Assembly: GCA_947499505.1 (NCBI GenBank)
Contig: CANMOQ010000002.1
Coordinates: 372,001-436,000 of the forward strand
Length of the DNA stretch: 64,000 bases
From: an uncultured Erythrobacter sp.
Lineage (GTDB): Bacteria; Pseudomonadota; Alphaproteobacteria; Sphingomonadales; Sphingomonadaceae
Direction of reading: 5' to 3'
The position numbers were made by a program, and so were the translations under genes. Below are positions 43,759-52,697 of the stretch, one piece after another (position 1 is the stretch's first letter; each line of letters starts with the position of its first letter). The notes beneath the pieces are model-generated. The model saw nothing but the letters and a program-made list of their open reading frames with translations. It made no database searches and was not told the origin of the DNA.

Positions 43759-44532
43759 ATGATCAATATCGAAAAAGTCTCGCCCAAGGCCCACCGCATC
43801 ACCCTCATGGCCGAATTCCGACAGGAAGACGCTCAGGCCATCATCGACTTCGCCAAAGAGCGCAATAGCGCAGGCGGCGGGGGCAATGTGCTGTTCGATG
43901 CGACCTCGGTTGCCGGGTTCACCTTTGGCGCGGTCAGCATCGAACTGGCGCATATTCCTACCCTTACCAAATGGATCTACGGCTTGGATCATATTGCGAT
44001 CATCTCTGACGAAGCATGGATACGCACTGGATCGCGGCTTGAGAGCGCGCTGCTGCCAGGCCTCACTTATCAGGTTTATGACGAAGACGAAGCGGGCGCA
44101 GCGCGCGCCTGGATCATGGAAGAGGCAGAGGGGCCGCACACTGGCGCATTCCGCGAAATGGGCATCGACAAGCCCGGCATCGCTGCATTCGAACTGGTCG
44201 GCCGGCTCGACCGAGAAGAATCGGAGCGCGGGATTGCAATGGTGCGCGCCCGGCTCGAAGATCCCAGCTGCTCGCGGCTGATGATCGTGGTACGCCACTG
44301 GCATGGCTTTGACCTCGACACGGTGTTTTCGAGCGAGGTTTTGCGCGGCAAACTTGATTTGATCGGCAAGCTCGAACGCTATGCGATCGTCGGCGGCCCG
44401 GGCTGGATCGGCGGCATGGCGGGCGCGATCGGCGCGCTGCTCAAGCCTGATATACGCGCTTTCGACCTCGAAGATGAGGATGAGGCGGTCGAATGGTTAG
44501 CCGAAACACAGGCAGTTACCGCCGCTCCTTGA
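43759..44532 (+). CDS. Tandem SpoIIAA/STAS-like protein
   Basis: ATG 43759 is chosen over TTG 43711 because it begins directly at the first strand (MINIEKVSP). The 257-residue protein has two related halves. HIAIISDEAWIRTG ... LLPGLTYQVYDEDEAGAARAW in the first matches YAIVGGPGWIGGM ... LLKPDIRAFDLEDEDEAVEWL in the second, the typical end of a SpoIIAA-like (DUF3478) domain. The phospho-serine site of classic anti-anti-sigma factors is not evident. Lipid or small-molecule binding is known for some relatives; function here is unknown. Confidence 0.8.
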   Translation: MINIEKVSPKAHRITLMAEFRQEDAQAIIDFAKERNSAGGGGNVLFDATSVAGFTFGAVSIELAHIPTLTKWIYGLDHIAIISDEAWIRTGSRLESALLPGLTYQVYDEDEAGAARAWIMEEAEGPHTGAFREMGIDKPGIAAFELVGRLDREESERGIAMVRARLEDPSCSRLMIVVRHWHGFDLDTVFSSEVLRGKLDLIGKLERYAIVGGPGWIGGMAGAIGALLKPDIRAFDLEDEDEAVEWLAETQAVTAAP

Positions 44533-44604
44533 GAAGGCGCGCGGTACATCAGTCCGCTAGGGTGCGCAGGACCACATGCGAGCAAAAAACTGGTGTAGGC
44601 TCTA

Positions 44605-44700
44605 GCGAGACGACGGGATTCGAACCCGCGAGGGGTCGATCGACCCCTGAGCGCTCCCTTTCGGGTGGCGCCCGCATTCAGCCACTCTGCCACGTCTCTC
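44605..44700 (-). tRNA. Serine-type tRNA-like gene with abnormal anticodon arm
   Basis: The minus strand reads AGAGACG, a class-II D-arm TGGCAGAGTGGCTGAATGC, a long variable arm AGGGGTCGATCGACCCCT, T-arm GCGGG-TTCGAAT-CCCGT and CGTCTCG. The anticodon arm is odd: GGGCGC/GCGCTC encloses a 13-nt loop that itself pairs as CCC-GAAA-GGG, so no ordinary 7-nt loop exists. Acceptor base pair 1:72 is A-G and no CCA is encoded. It may be a tRNA-Ser pseudogene or an unusual tRNA-like RNA. It lies 42 bp past the tadA stop. Confidence 0.6.
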
Positions 44701-44742
44701 GAATGGCCTTACAACTTCGAAACTGAGAGTCACTCAAGAACG

Positions 44743-45198
44743 CTAGCGCCGCTCCTTAAAAAACGCGCGGAGCAGTTCCGCTGCCTCTGCCTCGCCCATG
44801 CCGGAATAGACCTCGGGCCGGTGCAAGCATTGCGGATGTTCAAACACGCGAGGCCCGTGCTCCACCGCGCCGCCTTTGGGATCGCTTGCGCCGTAATAGA
44901 CCCGCGCAATTCGTGCGTGGCTGATCGCGCCTGCGCACATCGCGCAGGGCTCCAGAGTGACGTACAAATCGCATGTGCCCAGCCGGTCTTGCCCCAGCTT
45001 TGTGGCGGCCTCGCGCAAGGCTCTTATCTCTGCATGCCCGGTGGGATCAGGCGGCTGGCGCGTGGCATTGGCCGCCACCGCGATCACTGTGTCACCCTGC
45101 ATCACCACCGCGCCGACCGGCACCTCGCCCGCGCGTGCGGCCTCGCGCGCGGCCTCTAGAGCGCGCATCATCGGTTGCGGAATGGGCCAGCGGGTCAT
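44743..45198 (-). CDS. tadA: tRNA-specific adenosine deaminase TadA
   Basis: TadA converts A34 to inosine in tRNA-Arg(ACG). The 151-residue product has the cytidine-deaminase-fold zinc site: HAE in [11 protein letters not shown] (zinc ligand His and catalytic Glu) and PCAMC in [13 protein letters not shown]. The family motifs VPVGAVVMQ and a C-terminal [10 protein letters not shown] are present. Length is normal. It diverges from rpmB, and the 151-bp gap between them must hold both promoters. It is essential in most bacteria. Confidence 0.95.
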   Translation of the reverse strand: MTRWPIPQPMMRALEAAREAARAGEVPVGAVVMQGDTVIAVAANATRQPPDPTGHAEIRALREAATKLGQDRLGTCDLYVTLEPCAMCAGAISHARIARVYYGASDPKGGAVEHGPRVFEHPQCLHRPEVYSGMGEAEAAELLRAFFKERR

Positions 45199-45349
45199 AA
45201 GTGGTCGCTATACCGCGCGGCGAATAGGCGCAACTTTGCTTGACGATTCGCATTGTGAAGGCTATCCGCGCGCCTTTCCGGGAACACCCGAACTTTTTAG
45301 GCGGCCGAATCGCTTGGCCACCTGTCACTGTGAACAGACGAGAGATATC

Positions 45350-45640
45350 ATGTCGCGCATTTGCGAACTGACCGGCAAAGGTCGTTTGACTGGCAACAAC
45401 GTTAGCCACGCTAATAACAAGACAAAGCGCGTGTTCTTGCCGAACCTGCAGCACGTCACTCTGCTCAGCGAAACGCTGGAGCGGGGCTTTAAATTCCGCG
45501 TGTCGACCCACGGTCTGCGCTCGGTTGAGCACAATGGCGGTCTCGACAATTGGCTGCTGAAGACCAAGGACGACAAGCTGTCTGCCAATGCACGCAAAGT
45601 GAAGCGTGAATTGGTCAAGGCGCAAAAAACCGCCGCTTAA
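45350..45640 (+). CDS. rpmB: 50S ribosomal protein L28
   Basis: The frame is open from 44957, but the real gene begins at ATG 45350 with [20 protein letters not shown], the normal N-terminus of alphaproteobacterial L28, preceded by GACGAGAG. The 96-residue length is normal for the alphaproteobacterial form, which is longer than that of E. coli. Conserved blocks include KRVFLPNLQ and [18 protein letters not shown]. rpmG is not adjacent. A strong hairpin follows 50 bp after the stop. Confidence 0.97.
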   Translation: MSRICELTGKGRLTGNNVSHANNKTKRVFLPNLQHVTLLSETLERGFKFRVSTHGLRSVEHNGGLDNWLLKTKDDKLSANARKVKRELVKAQKTAA

Positions 45641-45691
45641 GGCTGGCAAGCGGGCCGGGTTTACCGGCTGCGTTTCCTTGACGGATTTTGA

Positions 45692-45726
45692 AAAAGGCGT
45701 GCGGGCGAAGGCCTTGCGCGCCTTTT
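45692..45726. terminator. Bidirectional terminator after rpmB
   Basis: AAAAGGCGTGC and GCGCGCCTTTT form an 11-bp stem with one mismatch and A/T runs at both edges, so it can act as an intrinsic terminator for rpmB and for the converging phytase-family gene, whose stop codon abuts it. Confidence 0.75.
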
Positions 45727-46781
45727 CATTTGTTTGCTGAAGATTCGCTTTCGCCAGACTGCGGGCGGTCCGCTTTGCCTTGCGGTTCGTCGGGTGGCCA
45801 GCCCAATCGCAGCAGCAAGGTCCGCTGAAACGCGGAGACATTGTCATCGGCGATGAGATAGAGCGAACCGGATTGGGCTGCGCCCTCGTCCTCGGCACCT
45901 TCTGCAGGGGCAGGGCCCGGTACAAACTCGATTCCCTCAAAATTCTCGCCCCAATAGGCCCGGCCAAGCGTCGCCAGGACGCCGCCGCCCCACACTTCGC
46001 CCTCGGCAATCTCATTGGGGTCAGCGCGCACGAGGCGGGCGTAGAACTTGGCTGGGAAGGCATATTCGACCCGGCGCTCCAGAATAATCACATCGCCATC
46101 CGGCAGCAGCGCCGCATCGACCGGCGAATAGCCCCGCGTGGTGAAGAAGCGGAATTCGATCGCCTCAGACCCATCGACCGGATCGCCCGAAAACAGCAGA
46201 CCGGGACGGTTTGTGCGCCCCTCGCCTTCAGGAGCCTCACCCAGAACCAGAAAGCGCCCATCGTCCAGACGGACAATGGTCTCTGGCCCGCTGTTGCGTG
46301 ACCAACTGGCCATTTGCGGCGGTTTGGCGCGCTTGATGGCCCCATCGGGCATAATCCGCTCGATCACATTGCCATGCTCATAAGCGGCCCAGATCGTGCC
46401 GGTTTCTGGATCGCGGGTGAACCCCTCTAGATCGGCAATGCCGCGCCTCACCTCGCCGTGCCCGGGCGGGAAATCGAGCACTGTGCCATCAGAAACCGGG
46501 GTGCCGTCGACCATCCGCAAATGCATGACCCGGCCTCGGTCGCTGCCTGCATACAGGTCACCATTGCCCAACAGGATGAGCGCGGAATAGCCACCAAAAT
46601 GCGCGTTTTGCGAATCAAGCTGCCACGCGCCGGTAATCCTCAGCGGCCCGGTCACACCGGAGCGCTGGTCAATCTCGATTACTTCAATCGGCGTATCGAA
46701 CGAGGTCGACAGATTGGTGCGCAGCCACGTGCCCGGCGCAAGGCCAAGCGCGATGGCTAGAATCAGGAATTTGCGCCCCAT
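45726..46781 (-). CDS. Esterase-like/phytase-family exported beta-propeller
   Basis: The 351-residue protein starts with a signal or anchor (FLILAIALGLAPGTWL) and has the esterase-like phytase pattern: FGGYSALILLGNGDLYAGSDRG, ADLEGFTRDPETGTIWAAYE, VDAALLPDGDVIILERR and ENFEGIEFVPG, each a propeller-blade turn. Such proteins bind calcium and were named from weak similarity to 3-phytase; activity is rarely shown. The C-terminal tail is acidic and Ser-rich. It ends at the rpmB terminator and follows the M23 peptidase gene by no common overlap. Confidence 0.85.
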   Translation of the reverse strand: MGRKFLILAIALGLAPGTWLRTNLSTSFDTPIEVIEIDQRSGVTGPLRITGAWQLDSQNAHFGGYSALILLGNGDLYAGSDRGRVMHLRMVDGTPVSDGTVLDFPPGHGEVRRGIADLEGFTRDPETGTIWAAYEHGNVIERIMPDGAIKRAKPPQMASWSRNSGPETIVRLDDGRFLVLGEAPEGEGRTNRPGLLFSGDPVDGSEAIEFRFFTTRGYSPVDAALLPDGDVIILERRVEYAFPAKFYARLVRADPNEIAEGEVWGGGVLATLGRAYWGENFEGIEFVPGPAPAEGAEDEGAAQSGSLYLIADDNVSAFQRTLLLRLGWPPDEPQGKADRPQSGESESSANK

Positions 46782-46813
46782 TGTGGCTGGATGTCCTTGC
46801 TGTTTGAGCCGCT

Positions 46814-47788
46814 TTACTGCGGGCCGGTAAACAGCAGCGGGTCCAGACGGGTGTCATGCCATTTCAGGCCCCAGTGCAAATGCGGGCCCGTCGCGCGGCC
46901 GGTGGCGCCGACATTGCCGATATATTCGCCTTGCTTGACCGCTTGCCCCTCGCGCACGGCGATCTTGGAGGCGTGCAGAAACGCGCTGTTGAGCCCCGCG
47001 CCGTGGTCGATGATGATCAGGCCGCCCTCCAGGCTAAAGCCGGTGCGCGCCAGCACCACGACACCATCGGCGGGGGAGACGAACGGCACGCCGTTGCCCG
47101 GCGCGATATCGATCCCGGAGTGGTAAGAGCCCGGCTCACCGCGATAGATCCGCTGACGCCCGAACAGGCCCGAAATCCGCCCCTTCACCGGCCAGATAAA
47201 GTCCTGTTTCCACCCCTCAGCGTCGGTTACCTTCTCCCGCGCCGCCTTGATCGCCAGCCATTCCGGCTCGCGCTTTTTCCACCAGGCCTCACTCGATCGG
47301 CCAGTACCGCGCGCCACATTGACGCGCTGGATCTTCCATTCGCGCGGAGAGATCGCCAGCGTCTCGGTAACGGTCTCGCCGCTCTCCAAGGTCGCGGACA
47401 AGGTCAGATTGCCGGGGCTGTCGCGGTCAAAGGCGGCGAAGAAATTGCCGCTGCCCTCGCCAATGCTGAGCGTCTGATCACCCAATGTCGCCGACACCGT
47501 CCCGCGCGGCAAACGCCCGCGGATGTAGCCGCCTTGGGTAAGCTCGCCTGAAAAGCTGAGTTGCGGCTTGGTCTTCGCCATAACCGAGGCGGGCGCAGTG
47601 CCGATCCGCTCAGAGGCCGGTTTCGGCTGCGGCCGCGCGTCTTCGATGGTCGCGGTATGGGCCGGCTGCGTCCTGGCAGGCTCCGCGCCCGCCGTTTCAG
47701 GCGTGCTCGCCTCTCCCGAGGCGCAGCCAAGCAGGCCAAGCGCCGCAGCGAGGCCAGCGCCGCGAAGGCTGCCCAGCAGCGCGATCAT
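46814..47788 (-). CDS. M23 peptidase lipoprotein (peptidoglycan endopeptidase-like)
   Basis: ATG 47788 is chosen because it overlaps the DUF2093 stop by 4 bp and starts a lipoprotein signal (LGLLGCASGEA). The 324-residue product has a Pro/Ala-rich linker, an N-terminal beta domain, then the LytM/M23 domain with zinc ligands in YHSGIDIAPG and HLHWGL plus the conserved GATGRATGPH. All catalytic positions are kept, so it is probably an active D,D-endopeptidase at the outer membrane, not a degenerate EnvC/NlpD-type activator. Confidence 0.92.
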   Translation of the reverse strand: MIALLGSLRGAGLAAALGLLGCASGEASTPETAGAEPARTQPAHTATIEDARPQPKPASERIGTAPASVMAKTKPQLSFSGELTQGGYIRGRLPRGTVSATLGDQTLSIGEGSGNFFAAFDRDSPGNLTLSATLESGETVTETLAISPREWKIQRVNVARGTGRSSEAWWKKREPEWLAIKAAREKVTDAEGWKQDFIWPVKGRISGLFGRQRIYRGEPGSYHSGIDIAPGNGVPFVSPADGVVVLARTGFSLEGGLIIIDHGAGLNSAFLHASKIAVREGQAVKQGEYIGNVGATGRATGPHLHWGLKWHDTRLDPLLFTGPQ

Positions 47789-47988
47789 ATCTCGCCCAAA
47801 AGCCGCTTGGTTGAGATCTCGCAAGTCGCATAAGCCTCTTGCAGATCCGCGCTCCAATAGCGCAGCTCTTCGAGCGGAATGACCTCACCGCTCACCGCGC
47901 ACAGCACGTGCTTGCCGGGTCTGAGAACCCGAAAAGTGGAGGGGCCGTAATGGAGTTTTGCGGCGTTATCGCCCGATGACATCAACAT
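47785..47988 (-). CDS. DUF2093 small protein
   Basis: A 67-residue protein with the DUF2093 pattern: LHYGPSTFRVLRPGKHVLCAVSGEVIPLEELRYWS (shown in part) and a final QEAYATCEIS. It has two cysteines, no signal peptide, and occurs almost only in alphaproteobacteria. ATG 47982 is an alternative start. It overlaps the M23 peptidase start by 4 bp and lies 23 bp after xseA, so it may share the xseA transcript. Function unknown. Confidence 0.9.
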   Translation of the reverse strand: MLMSSGDNAAKLHYGPSTFRVLRPGKHVLCAVSGEVIPLEELRYWSADLQEAYATCEISTKRLLGEI

Positions 47989-48011
47989 GGTTTTTTCTCT
48001 AACATGGCGAG

Positions 48012-49547
48012 TTAATCAAACAAATCCGTTTGCGCCGCGTTCCCGGGTTTAGACGGTTTCGCGCGCCGTTTCGCTGGTCTGGGCGCGGGCGCGGGCGCTG
48101 GAGGCGGCGCAGGTGGCGGTGCAGGTGGCGGTGCAGACTGCGCAGAGGGGTCAGCTTCACCGCCTGTGCTCACCTTTAGCTCGCCGTCCTTGAATTGAAG
48201 CTTAAGCGCCGTTTCCTGCTCCGCCTGCGCTTTGCCGGTCAGCGCGCGCCCGGCGCTATCGCGAACAATCGCATAGCCGCGTTCCAGCGGTTTTTCGGGA
48301 TGAAACTGGCTGGCGAGCCGCGCGAGCGCATCCAAAGTCTCGCGCTTTCGCTGCAATGGCTGCTCCACCAAGGCTGGCACCAGCCGCACTTGATCGAGCC
48401 TCCGCCGCGCATCCTGCGCCCCGCGCCGCAAGATGGCAGGTGATAGCCGTGCCGACACCCCGGCCAGCGCCTCTCGCCCTTGGCCCGCGCTCATCGTCAG
48501 GCCGCGCCGCAGACGTTCGGCCAGATCATCGAGGCGCTGGATCTGAGGCTGAAGCAGGTTTTCCGGCAGAGGCAATCGCTGAACGCGCGCCTCCAGCCGT
48601 TCGCGCCCCAGCTCCACCGGGCGGTGCACCGCGCGGCGTTGACGCGTGGCAAAGTCGGCCAGGGTTGCGGCCAGATCAGCCCGCACCGGCACGGCCATTT
48701 CCGCCGCAGCCGTCGGGGTCGGCGCGCGCCGATCCGCTGCGTAGTCCACCAATGTCGTATCGGTCTCGTGCCCGACCGCCGAGATTACGGGGATCGAGCA
48801 GTCCGCGACCGCGCGCACCACCTCTTCCTCGTTAAAGCCCCATAGATCTTCTATTGAGCCGCCGCCGCGCGCCACAATCAGCAGGTCGGGACGCGGGGTT
48901 GGCCCGCCCGGCTCCATTTCGGAAAAGCCCCGGATTGCGTTCGCCACTTGCGCCGCAGAACCCTGCCCCTGAACCAGCACCGGCCACACCAGCACGTGGC
49001 TGGGAAACCGATCCGCCAGCCGGTGTAGAATATCGCGGATGACAGAGCCTGTGGGCGACGTCACCACGCCAATAACGCGGGGCAGATAGGGCAAAGGCCG
49101 TTTGCGCTCACTCGCAAACAGACCCTCTGCCGCCAGTTTCGCGCGGGTTTTCTCCAGCAGCGCCAGTAGCGCGCCCTCGCCCGCCAGCTCCAGATTGTCG
49201 ATCACGATCTGATATTTTGAGCGGCCCGGATAGGTCGTCAGCTTGCCGCTGGCGATCACATCCAGCCCATCTTCCGGGTTAAACGCCAGCTTCGACGTAT
49301 TGCCGCGCCACATCACCCCGTCGATCACGGCCTTTTCGTCTTTCAGCGCGCAGTACATATGGCCCGAGGCCGCACGCTTTACGCCCGACATTTCCCCGCG
49401 CAGCCGGACATAGCCAAAGCGATCCTCGACCGTGCGCTTCAGCAAGCCAGAAATCTCGGTGATCGACAGCGGCTGAGCGTTGTCGCCCTCCCGCTCTCGC
49501 GCTACGAGATTGGCCTGTTTGTCACTATCAATCGGCGGGGAAGCCAT
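48012..49547 (-). CDS. xseA: Exodeoxyribonuclease VII large subunit
   Basis: The frame extends upstream, but ATG 49547 is chosen ([15 protein letters not shown]) with AAAGGAT 6 nt before it. The 511-residue product has the N-terminal OB-fold ([19 protein letters not shown]), the catalytic domain with [14 protein letters not shown] and [17 protein letters not shown], a coiled-coil region and the C-terminal [10 protein letters not shown] segment. A Pro/Ala linker follows and the protein ends QTDLFD, a possible sliding-clamp binding motif. With XseB it degrades single-stranded DNA. Its start codon overlaps that of divergent purD by two bases; xseB is not in the window. Confidence 0.95.
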   Translation of the reverse strand: MASPPIDSDKQANLVAREREGDNAQPLSITEISGLLKRTVEDRFGYVRLRGEMSGVKRAASGHMYCALKDEKAVIDGVMWRGNTSKLAFNPEDGLDVIASGKLTTYPGRSKYQIVIDNLELAGEGALLALLEKTRAKLAAEGLFASERKRPLPYLPRVIGVVTSPTGSVIRDILHRLADRFPSHVLVWPVLVQGQGSAAQVANAIRGFSEMEPGGPTPRPDLLIVARGGGSIEDLWGFNEEEVVRAVADCSIPVISAVGHETDTTLVDYAADRRAPTPTAAAEMAVPVRADLAATLADFATRQRRAVHRPVELGRERLEARVQRLPLPENLLQPQIQRLDDLAERLRRGLTMSAGQGREALAGVSARLSPAILRRGAQDARRRLDQVRLVPALVEQPLQRKRETLDALARLASQFHPEKPLERGYAIVRDSAGRALTGKAQAEQETALKLQFKDGELKVSTGGEADPSAQSAPPPAPPPAPPPAPAPAPRPAKRRAKPSKPGNAAQTDLFD

Positions 49548-50829
49548 GAATATCCTTTTACTTGGGTCGGGCGGGCGCGAACATGCGTTAGCGTGGAAGC
49601 TGGCGCAATCCCCGTCATGCACAAAGCTATACGCTGCCCCCGGCAATCCCGGCATTGGCGAAGAAGCGCAGCTGGTCACTTTGGATGCCAGCGACCATTT
49701 GGCGGTCGCGGCGTTCTGCGCGGAAAAGGCGATTGATCTGGTTGTGATCGGGCCAGAGGCCCCGCTGGTCGATGGCCTGGCCGATAGCCTGCGCGAAGGC
49801 GGCACCGCCGTATTCGGTCCCTCTGCCGCCGCCGCGCAATTGGAGGGCAGCAAGGGCTTTACCAAGGAGCTGTGCGACCGGGCGAATATTCCCACCGCTG
49901 GCTATGTCCGCACGACCACGCTCGACGAAGCAGAAGCTGCGCTCGCCAAATTCGACGCGCCGTACGTGCTGAAGGCCGACGGGCTAGCGGCGGGCAAAGG
50001 CGTGGTGATCGCCGAAACTCGCGCAGAGGCCGAGGCGGCGCTGGCCGATATGTTCGGCGGACGCTTTGGCGCGGCGGGCGCAGAGGTGGTGATCGAGGAG
50101 TTTATGCGCGGCGAGGAGGCGAGCTTCTTCGCGATCACCGATGGCACCGCGATCCTGCCGTTTGGCACCGCTCAGGATCACAAGCGCGTGGGCGAAGGCG
50201 ACACCGGGCCCAACACCGGCGGCATGGGCGCGTATTCGCCGGCCCCCGTGCTGACGTCAGAGCTTCAAGCGCGCGTGATGGACGAGGTCATCAAACCTAC
50301 GGTTGAGACCATGCGCGCAGAGGGCATGCCCTATTCCGGCGTGCTCTATGCGGGCCTGATGCTGACCGAGGCAGGGCCAAAGCTGATCGAATACAATTGC
50401 CGCTTTGGCGATCCGGAATGCCAGGTGTTGATGACCCGGCTGACCAGCGATCTGGCCGAGATCATGCTGGCCTGCGCCAAGGGCGAGCTCGCGGGATGCA
50501 AGGCCAATTTCTCCCCCGCCACCGCGATGACCGTGGTGATGGCGGCAAAGGGTTATCCCGACACGCCAGAAAAGGGCGGAACGATCAATCTGGGCCTGGC
50601 AGAGGCGCTGCGCGATGGCGGCGCGGCCAAGGTCTTCCACGCTGGCACCGCGATGGTTGATGGTCAGCTCGTGGCAAATGGTGGGCGCGTGCTGAACGTC
50701 ACGGCCAAAGGCATGAGCGCCACCGAAGCCCAGAAAACCGCCTACGGCGCGGTTGATGCGTTGGATTTTGAGAGCGGCTTTTGCCGGAGGGATATTGGCT
50801 GGCGCGAGGTTGAGCGGGAGGCGGGCTGA
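49546..50829 (+). CDS. purD: Phosphoribosylamine-glycine ligase (GAR synthetase)
   Basis: PurD joins glycine and phosphoribosylamine with ATP in purine synthesis. ATG 49546 follows GGGGAAG and starts [19 protein letters not shown], the normal N-terminus. The 427-residue length is normal. ATP-grasp blocks are visible: [43 protein letters not shown] and the C-terminal [11 protein letters not shown]. No other pur gene is adjacent. It diverges from xseA with overlapping start codons, so each promoter must lie inside the other gene. Confidence 0.96.
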   Translation: MNILLLGSGGREHALAWKLAQSPSCTKLYAAPGNPGIGEEAQLVTLDASDHLAVAAFCAEKAIDLVVIGPEAPLVDGLADSLREGGTAVFGPSAAAAQLEGSKGFTKELCDRANIPTAGYVRTTTLDEAEAALAKFDAPYVLKADGLAAGKGVVIAETRAEAEAALADMFGGRFGAAGAEVVIEEFMRGEEASFFAITDGTAILPFGTAQDHKRVGEGDTGPNTGGMGAYSPAPVLTSELQARVMDEVIKPTVETMRAEGMPYSGVLYAGLMLTEAGPKLIEYNCRFGDPECQVLMTRLTSDLAEIMLACAKGELAGCKANFSPATAMTVVMAAKGYPDTPEKGGTINLGLAEALRDGGAAKVFHAGTAMVDGQLVANGGRVLNVTAKGMSATEAQKTAYGAVDALDFESGFCRRDIGWREVEREAG

Positions 50830-50901
50830 GGTGCCGATTTCGCGTCTCACTATTTGACATAGATCAATGCGGCAGCGCTGCTGCCATGCTGAATAGGTGG
50901 C

Positions 50902-51297
50902 ATGGTCAAACACACATCTTTTGTCGCCCTTGGTCTCACCGCGCTCTCGCTCGCCGCCTGTCAAACCTCCGCTCCAACCGGCGGGCTTGCTTCGGCTGAT
51001 ACCTCACAGCCCGAGCAGAAAGCAGGGCCGCAAGATGCGGCGCTGACGTTCTCTCAGGCGGCGTGCGGGGGATGCCATGCGGTCGAATATCCCGGCGCAT
51101 CGCCCAATCCCAACTCGCCAACATTTGCCGCCATCGCCAATCGCGAAGGGGTGAGCGATGAGACGCTCGCCGAGTGGCTGGCCAATGCTCACAATTATCC
51201 AGAGGTGATGGATTTTGACCTGACAGCGGAGCAGGTGGAACTGATCGCGCAGCACATGCGGACCCTGCGTCGGGATGATTACCGGCCAGAGATTTGA
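50902..51297 (+). CDS. Small c-type cytochrome lipoprotein
   Basis: The 131-residue protein has a lipoprotein signal (LSLAACQTS, Cys20) and one haem-binding CGGCH in SQAACGGCHAVEYPG. The C-terminal helix EQVELIAQHMRTLRR carries a probable axial Met (AQHM). It resembles single-haem class-I cytochromes of about 90-100 residues attached to a membrane lipid. It has no oxidase or dehydrogenase neighbour, so the redox partner is unknown. It reads away from purD with a 72-bp gap. Confidence 0.9.
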   Translation: MVKHTSFVALGLTALSLAACQTSAPTGGLASADTSQPEQKAGPQDAALTFSQAACGGCHAVEYPGASPNPNSPTFAAIANREGVSDETLAEWLANAHNYPEVMDFDLTAEQVELIAQHMRTLRRDDYRPEI

Positions 51298-51321
51298 GTG
51301 ATTTTGGTTTGGGAGAGCGCC

Positions 51322-51405
51322 GTGCGGCGGAGAATTTTCCTACTTGGACCGGCTTTGCTAGGAAGCGCGTGCTCTTTCACATCGTCAGACCCCAGCAGAA
51401 CTTGA
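51322..51405 (+). CDS. Possible 27-residue lipoprotein or gene remnant
   Basis: GTG 51322 with GGGAGAG upstream encodes MRRRIFLLGPALLGSACSFTSS and five more residues, a complete lipoprotein signal with Cys17 and almost nothing after it. It may be an entericidin-like small lipoprotein, or the start of a decayed longer gene in the otherwise empty 260-bp gap. Weak call. Confidence 0.25.
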   Translation: MRRRIFLLGPALLGSACSFTSSDPSRT

Positions 51406-51556
51406 TCGATAAATCCGATCATACGCGCCTGCATTAATCGAATGCACTTTCGACCCTAGACTGTGTTCCAGCCGTTCCAAGCGTGCCTCACCATCGATGA
51501 ATGGAGTGAGGGTGATATGCTGGTTGTGCTCCGTGGCCACCCGCTAAGCGTACAGC

Positions 51557-52561
51557 CTACAACCTCTCTTCCATCATCGCCTTCATGTCCGCTTCAAGAC
51601 GCGGGCCATAATGCGAGATCACCTCAGCGGCTGCAATCGCGCCGCGCTTAAGGCAGCGCGCCAGCGGCTCATCCTTGGCGTAGCCAGAGAGGAATCCGGC
51701 CGCGAACTGATCGCCAGCACCCGTGGTGTCGACGACCTTATCGACCGGCTCGGCTGCAACCTCGGCGCGCTCGCCATGGGCAACGGCAATCGCGCCGTGC
51801 TCTCCGCGCGTTGCGACCAGAACCGGCACCGTGCCAGCTACTGCGGCGACGCCCGCTTCAAAGTCATCCTCGCCTGTCAGCGTCGCCAGCTCGCTTTCGT
51901 TGACGAACAGGATGTCAATCAGGCCAGCGTCAATCATCGCACGGAAATCGTCGCCGTGGCGATCGATTACAAAGCTCTCACTAGCAGTAAAGGCGATCTT
52001 GCGGCCCGCTGCGCGCGCAAGCTCGATGGCACGGCGCATGGCGCGGCGCGGCTCCTCTGGATCCCATAGATAGCCTTCAAGATAGAGGATTGAACCGCTC
52101 GTAATCAGCTCTTCATCGAGGGCGGCGGCGGGCAAGAATTGGCCCGCGCCAAGAAAGGTGTTCATCGTGCGCTCGCCATCAGGCGTGACGAAGATGAGGC
52201 AGCGCCCGGTTGCAGGTTCGCTGCTGCGCGCAGGCGTATCAAAATCGATGCCTGTCGCGCGCATGTCATGGCGAAACACCTTGCCCAGCTGGTCATCCGC
52301 GACCTGGCCGATGAACGCGCATTGCATGCCCAACGTTGAAAGGCCCGCCAGTGTGTTCGCCGCTGACCCGCCAGACATCTCGCGCGCTGGCGGCATCGCC
52401 TTGTACAGCTCTTCCGCGCGGGGTTCGTCGAGCAGCATCATACCGCCGCGATTAAGATCAAGCTCTTCGATCAAATCGTCTTCGCAAGCGGCGATCACAT
52501 CGACCAAGGCATTGCCAATGGCGATCACATCATAGCGCGGCTCGTTTACGGGTTCTGGCAC
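51557..52561 (-). CDS. PfkB-family carbohydrate/adenosine kinase
   Basis: The 334-residue protein is a ribokinase-fold kinase: N-terminal IGNALVDVIA, sugar-binding MSGGSAANTLAG, and the anion-hole/catalytic-base motif DTTGAGDQFAAGFLSG near the C-terminus with catalytic Asp. The sequence is close to alphaproteobacterial proteins annotated adenosine kinase, but substrate choice (adenosine, ribose, fructose) is not decided by these motifs. It is a single gene between a cytochrome and an EI24 membrane protein. Confidence 0.9.
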   Translation of the reverse strand: MPEPVNEPRYDVIAIGNALVDVIAACEDDLIEELDLNRGGMMLLDEPRAEELYKAMPPAREMSGGSAANTLAGLSTLGMQCAFIGQVADDQLGKVFRHDMRATGIDFDTPARSSEPATGRCLIFVTPDGERTMNTFLGAGQFLPAAALDEELITSGSILYLEGYLWDPEEPRRAMRRAIELARAAGRKIAFTASESFVIDRHGDDFRAMIDAGLIDILFVNESELATLTGEDDFEAGVAAVAGTVPVLVATRGEHGAIAVAHGERAEVAAEPVDKVVDTTGAGDQFAAGFLSGYAKDEPLARCLKRGAIAAAEVISHYGPRLEADMKAMMEERL

Positions 52562-52697
52562 AGCAAAGTCCTGTTTGGCTAAAAGTCTGAATTGCGCCGC
52601 AGCGCCTAGCCCGCTTGAGGGCGCAGGCCAAGCCCTGTGGAGCGCGCGATTGCCTCAGCATTTGACTTGATCGCACTGACACCGCATCGCAAAGGCG

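Noticed and set aside
44957..45349. Long N-terminal extension of rpmB
   Set aside because: L28 begins MSRICELTG; the extension is the antisense of tadA.
45092..46063. 323-residue minus-strand frame over tadA, rpmB and the phytase-family gene
   Set aside because: It runs through rpmB and its terminator in another frame; composition is Arg/Ser-rich as in shadows.
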